In this document: positions 1 to 7,264 of the stretch, in pieces
Layout: every line of letters begins with the position of its first letter
Numbering within the stretch: position 1 is the first letter of the stretch
From: Methanomassiliicoccaceae archaeon UBA113
GTDB taxonomy: Archaea; Thermoplasmatota; Thermoplasmata; Methanomassiliicoccales; Methanomethylophilaceae
Assembly (NCBI GenBank): GCA_002506175.1
Contig: DAXB01000007.1
Span: forward strand, 1 to 31,378
Direction: 5' to 3'
Length of the DNA stretch: 31,378 nucleotides
Notes under the pieces: generated by a model
Told to the model about the DNA's origin: nothing
Databases searched by the model: none
What the model saw: the letters and a program-made list of their open reading frames with translations, nothing else
Translations under genes and position numbers: made by a program

Positions 1-25
1 GCGCAATTCCCCCTATGAGCATCCT

Positions 26-36
26 GTTTATAAGTC
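26..36 (-). promoter_or_regulatory. Possible TATA box for a gene beyond the left edge
   Basis: On the minus strand the sequence reads ACTTATAAACA, an archaeal TATA-like element lying just after the gyrA terminator hairpin. Transcription would begin about 25 bases further on, at the window edge, so any gene it serves lies outside. No coding region can be confirmed here. Confidence 0.3.
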
Positions 37-50
37 TTTTTGAAAGATTA

Positions 51-70
51 CGGGGGGCAGAACCCCCCCG
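51..70 (-). terminator. Hairpin after gyrA
   Basis: On the minus strand a 7-bp perfect stem CGGGGGG/CCCCCCG encloses a 6-base loop. It starts 7 bases after the gyrA stop codon. The following bases (TAATCTTTC) are only mildly T-rich. It most likely marks the 3' end of the gyrBA transcript. Confidence 0.6.
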
Positions 71-76
71 ATAGTT

Positions 77-2590
77 TCACTGAACTCCCTCCGGAGGCTG
101 ATCCTGCTCAGTCTCTGCGGGAATCTCATCATCGCCGGCCATAATCGGCTCGACGGCTATGATCTTGTCGCCGTCGCGCATGTCCATGACCCTGACGCCT
201 TTGGCGTTGCGCCCCGTCTCACGGATAGAGTCCGTGAGCATGCGGATGATCTTTCCGCTCTTGGACTGCAGCATGAGCTGGTCTCCGACACAGACCTTCC
301 TGACGCTTACGACCATTCCGTTGCGCTCGTCCGTCTTGATGGTGATGACCCCTTTCGCACCGCGCTTGGTCATACGGTAGTCGTCGACGTCGGAGATCTT
401 TCCGTAACCGTTCTCGCAGACCGTCAGGAGCCTGTCTCCGGACTTGACCACTGCCATTGAAACGACCTTGTCGTCATCGCTCAGCGTCATTCCCTTGACA
501 CCCATGGTGTCCCTTCCGAGCGGACGGGCATCGTTCTCGTCGAACCTGACCGCCTGTCCGGTCGCGGATGCGATGATGATCTGGTCCTTTCCGTCGGTGA
601 TTCCCATCGCGATGAGCTCGTCGCCCTCATCCAGCTTGATCGCCTTGATTCCCCTTGCCCTGACATTGCTGTACGCGGACATCTGCGTCTTCTTGAAGAC
701 TCCCTTCTTGGTACAGAACGCCAGGTACTTGTCCTCTGGGAAGTCCGGGGTGGTGATCGAGTTGATGATCTTCTCGTCCTCCTCCAGATCGGGTATCAGA
801 TTGACCAGCGGTTTTCCTTTGGCCTGCCTGCTGCCCTCGGGGATCCTGTATCCCTTCAGCCACTGCATGCGGCCCTTGTTGGTGATGAAGAGCACATAAT
901 CATGCGACATCATGACGAACATGGATGCCACGTGGTCCTCCTCCTTGGTCTGCATCGCGGTGAGTCCGACTCCTCCGCGGGACTGCTGCCTGTAGGTGCT
1001 GAGCGGGATCCTCTTGATGTAATTGTCATTCGATACTGTTACGACGACCTTCTCGTTGGGGATCAGGTCCTCCTCGTCCGCATCGATCTCGTTGGGATCG
1101 ATGTCCGTGCGGCGCTCGTCGCCGTAGGTGTCGGACATCTGCTTGAGCTCGTCTTTGATGATGGCCAGGACCCTTGCCTCGTGTGCGAGGATGTCCTTCA
1201 GGTCGTTCATCAGGATGATGAGCTGGTCATACTCCTCCCTGATGGAATCCAACTCGAGTCCGGTCAGCTTCTGGAGCCTCATGTCCAGAATGGCCTTCGC
1301 CTGGTCGGAATCGATTCCGAGGAGGTTCTGGAGACCTAGGTTGGCAGACTCCCCGTCCTTGGATTCGCGGATGAGCGCGATGGTCTCGTCGAGCATGTTA
1401 ATTGCCTTCATCAGACCCTCGAGGATGTGGAACCTCTTGGCGGCCTGATCAAGCTCGAACTGCGTCCTCCTTGTGACGACGCTCTTCCTGTGCTTGATGT
1501 ACTGGACGATAAGCTCCTTCAATCCGAGGACAGAGGGCTTGTTGTCCACGAGCGCGATGTTGATGACACCGTAAGTGATCTCCATGTTGGTCTTCTTCCA
1601 GAGGTTCTCGAGTACAACCTCCTTGATGGCATCCTTGTGGAGCTCGATGACTATGCGCATTCCGTGACGGTCAGACTCATCCCTGAGGTCGGTGATTCCC
1701 TCGATCTCCTTATCCTTGACACGCTCCGCAATCTGGATAATCAGCATGGCCTTGTTGACCTGATACGGAATCTCATCTACGATTATCCTGGTCTTTCCGT
1801 TGTCCATCTCTTCGAAGTGGACCTTTGACCTCACCCTGAGCCTTCCCCTTCCGGTCTCGTATGCGGACCTGATTCCCGATAGACCGTAGATCGTTCCACC
1901 CGTAGGGAAATCGGGACCCTTGACGAACTGCATAAGATCCGCGACCTGCGCCTCAGGATTGTCTATCGTGTAAGTAATCGCCTGACAGACTTCTGTGAGG
2001 TTGTGCGGAGGCATCTTGGTGGCCATTCCGACCGCGATTCCGTCCGAACCGTTCACAAGGAGGTTCGGGAACTTGGAAGGCAGGACGGACGGTTCTTTGA
2101 GAGATCCGTCATAGTTGTCGACCATGTCGACAGTATCCTTGTCCAGATCCAACAGAAGATCGCTGGCCATCTTGGACATCCTGGCTTCCGTGTAACGCAT
2201 GGCTGCCGCGGAATCTCCGTCGACAGATCCGAAGTTACCCTGTCCGTCGACAAGCGGATACCTGAGGGAGAAAGGCTGTGCCAGCCTGACCATCGCCTCG
2301 TATGCTGCGGAATCTCCGTGCGGGTGGTATTTACCCAGTACCTCTCCGACCACGGTAGCCGACTTCTTGTGAGGCCTGTTGTATGTGAGCGAAAGCTGGT
2401 CCATCGCGTACAGGATCTTCCTGTGTACCGGTTTGAGACCGTCGCGGACGTCCGGAAGGGCACGCCCCACGATGACGCTCATGGAGTAATCGATGTACGA
2501 GCGCTGCATCTCCTGCTCGATGGTCTGATTGATGACCCTCTTCGCTCCGTCTTTGGGCTGAATGTTCTCCTCGTCCATGATATCACACAT
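77..2590 (-). CDS. gyrA: DNA gyrase subunit A
   Basis: Breakage-reunion subunit of type IIA topoisomerase, which with GyrB introduces negative supercoils using ATP. The 837-residue length is close to bacterial GyrA (E. coli 875). The catalytic tyrosine is Tyr133 in AAAMRYTEA. The quinolone region is intact, with Ser94 in HPHGDSAAYEA and Glu98 at the position of E. coli Asp87. A GyrA-box-like motif QSRGGVG at about 536-542 marks the C-terminal DNA-wrapping domain and separates it from ParC, although it departs from the QRRGGKG consensus. The start at 2590 is preferred because GTGATC, complementary to the 16S tail, lies 7 bases upstream. It overlaps the gyrB end by 8 bases. A second ATG (MDEEN, 2578) lacks such spacing. 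Gyrase in euryarchaea is known to have been acquired from bacteria. Confidence 0.97.
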   Translation of the reverse strand: MCDIMDEENIQPKDGAKRVINQTIEQEMQRSYIDYSMSVIVGRALPDVRDGLKPVHRKILYAMDQLSLTYNRPHKKSATVVGEVLGKYHPHGDSAAYEAMVRLAQPFSLRYPLVDGQGNFGSVDGDSAAAMRYTEARMSKMASDLLLDLDKDTVDMVDNYDGSLKEPSVLPSKFPNLLVNGSDGIAVGMATKMPPHNLTEVCQAITYTIDNPEAQVADLMQFVKGPDFPTGGTIYGLSGIRSAYETGRGRLRVRSKVHFEEMDNGKTRIIVDEIPYQVNKAMLIIQIAERVKDKEIEGITDLRDESDRHGMRIVIELHKDAIKEVVLENLWKKTNMEITYGVINIALVDNKPSVLGLKELIVQYIKHRKSVVTRRTQFELDQAAKRFHILEGLMKAINMLDETIALIRESKDGESANLGLQNLLGIDSDQAKAILDMRLQKLTGLELDSIREEYDQLIILMNDLKDILAHEARVLAIIKDELKQMSDTYGDERRTDIDPNEIDADEEDLIPNEKVVVTVSNDNYIKRIPLSTYRQQSRGGVGLTAMQTKEEDHVASMFVMMSHDYVLFITNKGRMQWLKGYRIPEGSRQAKGKPLVNLIPDLEEDEKIINSITTPDFPEDKYLAFCTKKGVFKKTQMSAYSNVRARGIKAIKLDEGDELIAMGITDGKDQIIIASATGQAVRFDENDARPLGRDTMGVKGMTLSDDDKVVSMAVVKSGDRLLTVCENGYGKISDVDDYRMTKRGAKGVITIKTDERNGMVVSVRKVCVGDQLMLQSKSGKIIRMLTDSIRETGRNAKGVRVMDMRDGDKIIAVEPIMAGDDEIPAETEQDQPPEGVQ

Positions 2591-4490
2591 CCAGGTTGAT
2601 CACTTCGTGCGCATGCTCCACGATGAACTCCCTTCTGGGCTCGACATCGTCTCCCATGAGCACCGAGAACAGCTGATCCGCCAGAATCGCGTCCTCCACG
2701 TACACCTTCTTCATCATCCTGTTCTCGGGGTCCATGGTGGTCTCCCACAGCTGCTGCGGGTTCATCTCTCCCAGACCCTTGTACCTTGATACGTTGCAGC
2801 CCTGCCCCATCTCGGCGACGGCCGCGGTCATCTCGTCCTCGGTGTAGCAGTACACCTGTTTCTTTCCCTTGTAGACTCTGTAGAGAGGCGGCATCGCGAT
2901 ATACACATTGCCGTTCTCGATGAGGGGCCTCATCTGCCTGTAGAACAAGGTCAGAAGGAGCGTACAGATGTGCGCTCCGTCCACATCGGCATCGGTCATG
3001 ATTACGATGGAGTGGTATCTGATCTTGGTAATGTCGAACTCCTTTCCTATTCCTCCGCCGATGGCGATGGCGAGATTCTTGATCTCCTCGTGGTCGAGGA
3101 GCTTGTCGGGACGGGTCTTCTCGACGTTCAGGATCTTTCCCCTGATTGGCATGATGGCCTGGAACGCACGGTCCCTTCCCTGCTTCGCGGATCCTCCTGC
3201 AGAATCTCCCTCGACGATGTAGAGTTCGCATTTCGACGGATCTCTCTCGGAGCAGTCTGCGAGCTTTCCCGGAAGGCTGGTGGTCTCAAGGACGCTCTTC
3301 CTGCGGGTGGCGTCCCTTGCCTTCCTTGCAGCCTCCCTTCCCTCGTAGGCGGAGACTGCCTTCTTCACGATCATCTGGGCGATCGCAGGGTTCTCGAGCA
3401 GGAACTCGGCAAGCTTCTCGTTCATGAGACCGCTGACCGCTCCCTGAGCCACACTGCTTCCCAGCTTGGCTTTTGTCTGACCCTCGAACTGCGGCTCGGA
3501 CATCCTTATGCTGACGATGGCCGTAAGACCCTCGCGGGTGTCGGCTCCCTCGAGCACCATATCCTTCAGGAGGTTGTTCTCCTTTCCGTAATCGTTGATC
3601 GTCTTGGTGAGGGATGTCCTGAATCCTGTCAGGTGTGTTCCTCCCTCCGGAGTGTAAATTGTGTTCACGAAGGAATCGATCTCCTCGTTGTAACCGTCGG
3701 TCCACTGCAACGCGATATCGATCATCACGCCGTTCCTCTCTCCTGATATGCGGATGGGTGTCGGGTGGAGAGGGGTCTTGGACCTATTGAGGTACTGCAC
3801 GAACTCGGAGACTCCTCCGTCATAGTGGAACTTCTCCTTCTTACCCGTGCGTTTGTCTTCAAAATTGATCGTCGCTTCGCTGTTCAGGAAGGCCTGGTTG
3901 CGGAACCTGTTCTGCAGGGTGGCGAAATCGAACTCCACCGTCTCGAACATCTCGTCATCCGGCCAGAACTGGATTGTCGTTCCGTGACGGTCCGATGGTC
4001 CGATCTCCTCGACGGGTCCGTCAGGGACTCCGATCTGGTAGGACTGCCTCCACTGCTTGCCCATACGGTCGACGGTTGCGATAAGCCTCTTGGAAAGTGC
4101 GTTGACGACCGATACTCCGACTCCGTGGAGTCCTCCGGAGACCTTATACGAGTTCTGATTGAACTTTCCTCCGGCATGGAGGTCCGTGAGACACATCTCG
4201 AGTCCCGACTTTCCCTCCTCCTGGTTTATCTCGGTAGGGATTCCCCTTCCGTCGTCGACGACGGTAATCGAACCGTCCTCGTTGATGTAGACGTCGACCT
4301 CTGTGGCATATCCGGCCATGACCTCGTCGATACCGTTGTCCACTACCTCGTAGACGCAGTGGTGCAGTCCGCGGGTATCCGTGGAACCGATATACATTCC
4401 GGGCCTCTTCCTGACGGCCTCGAGTCCTTTCAGCGCGACGATGCTGTCTGCGTTGTATTCCTCCTCGGCCTTCTGCATGTTCCCATCCAT
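2583..4490 (-). CDS. gyrB: DNA gyrase subunit B
   Basis: ATPase subunit of gyrase, 635 residues. The GHKL ATP-binding domain shows YEVVDNGIDE with catalytic Glu48 and Asn52, VVDDGRGIP near 78-85, and the glycine-rich lid GGLHGVGVSVVN at 119-130. Lys340 in QTKAKLGS is the transducer-domain ATP-contacting lysine. The TOPRIM domain has EGDSAGG (Glu427) and MTDADVDGAHI (Asp500 and Asp502), followed by PPLYRV. The C-terminal signature RYKGLGEMNPQQLWETTMDP matches bacterial GyrB closely. It is about the length of the short (non-proteobacterial) GyrB type. First gene of the gyrBA operon, with a strong TATA element 25-40 bases upstream. Met5 is an alternative start. Confidence 0.97.
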   Translation of the reverse strand: MDGNMQKAEEEYNADSIVALKGLEAVRKRPGMYIGSTDTRGLHHCVYEVVDNGIDEVMAGYATEVDVYINEDGSITVVDDGRGIPTEINQEEGKSGLEMCLTDLHAGGKFNQNSYKVSGGLHGVGVSVVNALSKRLIATVDRMGKQWRQSYQIGVPDGPVEEIGPSDRHGTTIQFWPDDEMFETVEFDFATLQNRFRNQAFLNSEATINFEDKRTGKKEKFHYDGGVSEFVQYLNRSKTPLHPTPIRISGERNGVMIDIALQWTDGYNEEIDSFVNTIYTPEGGTHLTGFRTSLTKTINDYGKENNLLKDMVLEGADTREGLTAIVSIRMSEPQFEGQTKAKLGSSVAQGAVSGLMNEKLAEFLLENPAIAQMIVKKAVSAYEGREAARKARDATRRKSVLETTSLPGKLADCSERDPSKCELYIVEGDSAGGSAKQGRDRAFQAIMPIRGKILNVEKTRPDKLLDHEEIKNLAIAIGGGIGKEFDITKIRYHSIVIMTDADVDGAHICTLLLTLFYRQMRPLIENGNVYIAMPPLYRVYKGKKQVYCYTEDEMTAAVAEMGQGCNVSRYKGLGEMNPQQLWETTMDPENRMMKKVYVEDAILADQLFSVLMGDDVEPRREFIVEHAHEVINLDV

Positions 4491-4513
4491 GATGATCGGA
4501 TTTCCTTATCGTT

Positions 4514-4530
4514 GCTATATATTTATAATA
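4514..4530 (-). promoter_or_regulatory. TATA box of gyrBA
   Basis: The minus strand reads TATTATAAATATATAGC, a strong archaeal TATA element about 24-40 bases upstream of the gyrB ATG at 4490. The predicted transcription start leaves a very short leader. The element sits directly against the alternating purine/pyrimidine tract at 4528-4558. Confidence 0.7.
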
Positions 4531-4558
4531 TATGCGCGCACGTGCGCATACGCGCGCA
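4528..4558. other. 31-bp alternating purine/pyrimidine tract (Z-DNA candidate)
   Basis: Every base from 4528 to 4558 alternates purine and pyrimidine. Most of it is CG or CA/TG steps, including the 12-bp palindrome GCGCACGTGCGC at 4536-4547. It lies between the gyrB TATA box and the divergent gene. Such tracts can flip to the left-handed form under negative supercoiling, but no regulatory role is shown by sequence alone. Confidence 0.7.
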
Positions 4559-4562
4559 ACCA

Positions 4563-4574
4563 GCAAAATAATAT
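4563..4574 (+). promoter_or_regulatory. TATA-like element for the small gene at 4605
   Basis: An AT-rich stretch, GCAAAATAATATC, lies about 30-40 bases upstream of the ATG at 4605, consistent with an archaeal promoter giving a nearly leaderless mRNA. There is no ribosome binding site near the ATG. Confidence 0.4.
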
Positions 4575-4604
4575 CATTTAGGACGGTTTTCCACGTACGG
4601 TAAT

Positions 4605-4976
4605 ATGGACACCTACGACCAATTGCGCGCCTGTGTCGAGGAGATCGGCACCTTCGAACTGAAGGAGATGTCGGGGATGTTCTGCGAATACCTCTGCGAT
4701 GCGCTGAACAGCAAAGGACTGTCGCTTTCCGGAGGGAAGTTCGAATGCATCCTGGAAGAACCCTACTGCGCCAAATACTTCTGGGATTACGGCGACTTCT
4801 CCATAGATGTCGTCATCGCGGCAGGCGGCGAGAGGTCTTATTGGTCCGTCATGACGATGAAGAACGGCAAGAAATGCTGGATGAAAGGCAGATTGGACGA
4901 CATGGGGTCCGATACGCAGAAACTTGTGAAGGAAATAATGGAGCCGTTAGAGGGATTCGAACCCCCGACCTGCTGA
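4605..4976 (+). CDS. Hypothetical protein whose end overlaps antisense tRNA-Thr
   Basis: A 123-residue ORF with no family I recognise. It is soluble-looking, has no signal peptide or membrane span, and has several aromatic/Cys residues (FCEYLCDAL, YCAKYFWDYGDF) with a mixed alpha/beta pattern. It diverges from gyrB and has a plausible TATA element about 35 bases upstream. The oddity is its C-terminus: the last 12 codons and the TGA lie on the strand opposite tRNA-Thr(CGT), giving the residues LEGFEPPTC, which are a tRNA-antisense reading rather than evolved protein. The body of the ORF has codon use like the flanking genes, so I think the gene is real but may have lost its original stop when it came to abut the tRNA. 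Confidence 0.6.
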   Translation: MDTYDQLRACVEEIGTFELKEMSGMFCEYLCDALNSKGLSLSGGKFECILEEPYCAKYFWDYGDFSIDVVIAAGGERSYWSVMTMKNGKKCWMKGRLDDMGSDTQKLVKEIMEPLEGFEPPTC

Positions 4977-5015
4977 TTACGAATCAGCTGCACCACCGGG
5001 CTGTGCTACAACGGC
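4939..5015 (-). tRNA. tRNA-Thr (anticodon CGT)
   Basis: The minus strand folds into a full cloverleaf. The acceptor GCCGTTG pairs with TAACGGC (last pair G-T). The D stem is GCAC/GTGC with GG in the loop, and the anticodon stem GCTGA/TCAGC holds the loop TTCGTAA (anticodon CGT, reading ACG). There is a 5-base variable region and a T arm GGGGG-TTCGAAT-CCCTC. The discriminator is T, as usual for archaeal tRNA-Thr, and CCA is encoded (4939-4941). There is no intron. Its 3' half is overlapped by the end of the plus-strand ORF at 4605-4976. Confidence 0.96.
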
Positions 5016-5038
5016 GTTGTAGCGATGTATTATTCCCC

Positions 5039-5050
5039 CTTATAAAAATA
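5039..5050 (-). promoter_or_regulatory. TATA box of tRNA-Thr
   Basis: The minus strand reads TATTTTTATAAG, centred about 30 bases upstream of the mature tRNA 5' end at 5015, the expected spacing for an archaeal promoter. Confidence 0.6.
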
Positions 5051-5094
5051 CTTTTTAGGGTTCTAAGCAAACCAATCCGCCAACATCTGCACTA

Positions 5095-5586
5095 TCAGAA
5101 ACCAAACAAAATAAACTCTGCGATGCTAGGGGGCAAGTAAATCCAATAATCAATCATATCGAACTCTACGGTTTCGACATACGAGATTTCTCTTCCGCCT
5201 CTCAGCTGCTCAACCAGGGAATCCAGATGATCTGTAAAATCACCCGTCACATCGGAAAATGTCCTGTTGAACGTCTCGCCGTACACATCACAATGGCCGT
5301 CATTGAACGCAGCTATCACATAGATATCCCATTTGATCAGCTTCTTGGGCTTGATCTGTCCGAATATTTCATCGAACTTGAGCTGGTTGAATATTACGGA
5401 GCGTCCGTCGTATCCGAAATCCGCCTTGATGCGTCCATCGGGATCGTACACGTCTTCGTATCCGGCCCAGACCACATCATCTCCGTACTTCCTCTTGGAA
5501 GCCCTGTAATGGCGCTTGTAATCCTCGCGAAGGCGCTTGCGGCCGTAATCCGCAAGGATGAGGATGCGGAACTGCCTGTCACCCAT
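5095..5586 (-). CDS. Hypothetical protein coupled to the endonuclease IV-like gene
   Basis: 163 residues starting MGDRQFRIL at 5586. This start lies 4 bases after the stop of the endonuclease IV-like gene and has AGGAG 8-12 bases upstream, so translation is probably coupled. A longer reading from 5643 would run inside the upstream gene. I do not recognise the family. The N-terminal third is basic (RKRLREDYKRHYRASKRKYG), followed by a beta-rich, acidic C-terminal part with aromatic residues (DYWIYLPPSIAEFILFGF). There is no signal peptide and no convincing membrane span. The operon position suggests, but does not prove, a link to DNA repair. Confidence 0.7.
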   Translation of the reverse strand: MGDRQFRILILADYGRKRLREDYKRHYRASKRKYGDDVVWAGYEDVYDPDGRIKADFGYDGRSVIFNQLKFDEIFGQIKPKKLIKWDIYVIAAFNDGHCDVYGETFNRTFSDVTGDFTDHLDSLVEQLRGGREISYVETVEFDMIDYWIYLPPSIAEFILFGF

Positions 5587-5590
5587 CGAA

Positions 5591-6403
5591 TCAGCTCCTA
5601 TATTTGGGGAACATGTTCCTGAAGACGACCGCATCCTCCTCAATCAAGGGGGATTCGCAGATGAAATTGCATTCCTGTTCGGTATCTTCGAGGATGTCCG
5701 CAAGGAGCTGCAGATCCGGCTCCTTAGTATCGAGGGGCAGATGATTTATCTCCCCCTTCTCGCCGTAGTTGATGCAGCTGATATGGAAGTGGGCGATGTC
5801 CCCGCAGAGCGGGAAGAATTGGTCTATGAGGTTCTGCATGTCTTCCTCGGTCTTGAGACATCCGCGTCCCCTGGCATGTACGTGTGCGACATCCAATACG
5901 GGATGTACGCCGTCGACCTCGTCCATGACCTTCGCGATCTCCTCGAGCGTTCCGAACTGCCCGAGCTTTCCCATGGTCTCCACTCCGAGGACCACGTCCT
6001 TGATGCCTTCGTCATCGAGCATCTCCTTGCATTTGGTCAGACCGGCTATGACCGATGGCAGAGCAGTCTCAGGGGTTTTACCGTAAGATGCGGCATGTAT
6101 CACGATGAGATAAGCTCCAAGGTTGTGGGCGGCACGTGCGGTATCCATGACCCAATCGATGCTCTTGGCGCGCGTCTCCTCGCTGTCCGAGTTGAAACTG
6201 ATGAAATAAGGAGCATGGCAGCTGAGCCTGATGTCCAGGTCCTTGGCCTTCTTTCCGATAGCCTTCGCCCTGTCCTCGCTGATGCGCGCTCCGCGGACGA
6301 ACTCCACTTCCAGGCAGTCCAAACCTAGCTTCTTCGTGTATTCGAGCGAACCTTCAGGCGTCTTGCCTGCCGACGGGTAACCTGCGGGACCGAATCTCAT
6401 CAT
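5591..6403 (-). CDS. Endonuclease IV-like (AP endonuclease family 2) TIM-barrel protein
   Basis: Probably cleaves DNA 5' of abasic sites in base excision repair. The 270 residues from MMRFGPAGYP are close to E. coli Nfo (285). Candidate metal ligands of the xylose-isomerase-like barrel appear in order: His in LSCHAPYF, His in LIVIHAASYG, Glu in VLGVETMGK, Asp and His in PVLDVAHVHARG, His in IAHFHIS, His in GEINHLPL, and Glu in NFICESPL. The canonical Asp-x-His pair near the end is not conserved as such (EINH), which in my recollection is common in the archaeal branch. The upstream extension to 6526 is rejected because it crosses the promoter of the divergent glycosylase. ATG codons at 6403 and 6400 are equally possible. 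Followed after 4 bases by a hypothetical gene. Confidence 0.88.
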   Translation of the reverse strand: MMRFGPAGYPSAGKTPEGSLEYTKKLGLDCLEVEFVRGARISEDRAKAIGKKAKDLDIRLSCHAPYFISFNSDSEETRAKSIDWVMDTARAAHNLGAYLIVIHAASYGKTPETALPSVIAGLTKCKEMLDDEGIKDVVLGVETMGKLGQFGTLEEIAKVMDEVDGVHPVLDVAHVHARGRGCLKTEEDMQNLIDQFFPLCGDIAHFHISCINYGEKGEINHLPLDTKEPDLQLLADILEDTEQECNFICESPLIEEDAVVFRNMFPKYRS

Positions 6404-6460
6404 ACGAGGTGGATGGGCATGACGGTTAAAGGCTTTATCCGACACTGCAATCAGGTTAAC
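6404..6460. promoter_or_regulatory. Shared divergent promoter of the endonuclease IV-like and glycosylase genes
   Basis: Only 57 bases separate the two start codons. On plus, GGCTTTATCC (6431-6440) is about 25 bases upstream of the glycosylase ATG. On minus, GCCTTTAAC (6425-6433) is about 25 bases upstream of the endonuclease ATG. Neither ATG has a clear ribosome site, so both mRNAs look leaderless and the two TATA elements nearly coincide. Confidence 0.5.
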
Positions 6461-7264
6461 ATGAGGATTGAATTGGAGGTCTCTCTGGAACCTTCGCTCG
6501 GATGCGGGCAGGCCCACCGTTGGCATAAACAGGACGATGGAAGCTGGAAAGGCGTCTGGAGGAACCAGGTGATCTCGATGACGCAGGTCTCCGAGTCCGA
6601 GATCGAGATCAAGGGCACGGACGACCGTTCCGGGATCACAAGATATCTCGGAGGAGATGATGACCTAGATGCTATTATAGAGGAGATCTCCGCCGCGGAT
6701 CCTTATGTCGCCAATCTCGCCGAGAAATGTCCGGGAATGCGCATCCTACGCCAAGACCATTGGGAATGTCTCGCCACATACCTCCTTGCCACAAATGCCA
6801 ACGTTGCCCGCATAGGTCAGATGGTGGAATCCGTCTGCTCCCATTTCGGAAAGGACCTCGGAGACGGATATGGGTTCCCGACTCCGAAGCAGATCCTGGA
6901 CAGGAAGGAGATAATCCCGGAATGCAGGCTCGGTTTCAGAGAACAGCGCTTCATAACGCTCGCAGACCGTGTCGAATCCGGCGATCTGGATGTAGAATCC
7001 TTCGCTGAGATGGACTACGAGGAATGCGTGGAAAAGTTACAGGACATCAACGGTGTCGGCCCGAAGGTGGCGGACTGCGTGGCGCTGTTCGCATTCGAGC
7101 ACATGGATGCATTCCCCATCGATGCACGCATCTCGAAGGTCATGGAGAACATATACGGCGTCACGGGCAGCTACAAGACCGTCTCCGCCTATGGCAGGAA
7201 CCTGTTCGGAAGATATGCCGGATACGCTCAGGAGTTCCTCTATCACGCGGAATTCATTGAGTGA
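6461..7264 (+). CDS. OGG1-type 8-oxoguanine DNA glycosylase/AP lyase
   Basis: 267 residues. Removes oxidised guanine opposite C and, as a bifunctional enzyme, can nick the abasic site. The N-terminal part (SLGCGQAHRWHK) resembles the OGG1 N-terminal domain (SFRWR-type region). The helix-hairpin-helix-GPD core reads DINGVGPKVADCVALFAF, with the Schiff-base lysine at Lys202 and catalytic Asp221 in FPIDARI. The 19-residue spacing equals human OGG1 Lys249/Asp268, and KVADC is an OGG1 signature. The ATG at 6461 is chosen because a longer reading from 6413 would include the promoter. It diverges from an AP endonuclease, the enzyme for the next repair step, so the two probably act together. Confidence 0.9.
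   Translation: MRIELEVSLEPSLGCGQAHRWHKQDDGSWKGVWRNQVISMTQVSESEIEIKGTDDRSGITRYLGGDDDLDAIIEEISAADPYVANLAEKCPGMRILRQDHWECLATYLLATNANVARIGQMVESVCSHFGKDLGDGYGFPTPKQILDRKEIIPECRLGFREQRFITLADRVESGDLDVESFAEMDYEECVEKLQDINGVGPKVADCVALFAFEHMDAFPIDARISKVMENIYGVTGSYKTVSAYGRNLFGRYAGYAQEFLYHAEFIE

Noticed and set aside
444..2599. Plus-strand ORFs of up to about 200 codons opposite gyrA
   Set aside because: They lie wholly antisense to a certain gyrase gene, lack ribosome sites and show no domain. High GC makes such long shadow frames common here.
6413..6460. Upstream ATG (MGMTVKGF...) for the OGG1-type glycosylase
   Set aside because: It would place the start before the best TATA element and overlap the divergent gene's promoter; the conserved N-terminal region begins after 6461.
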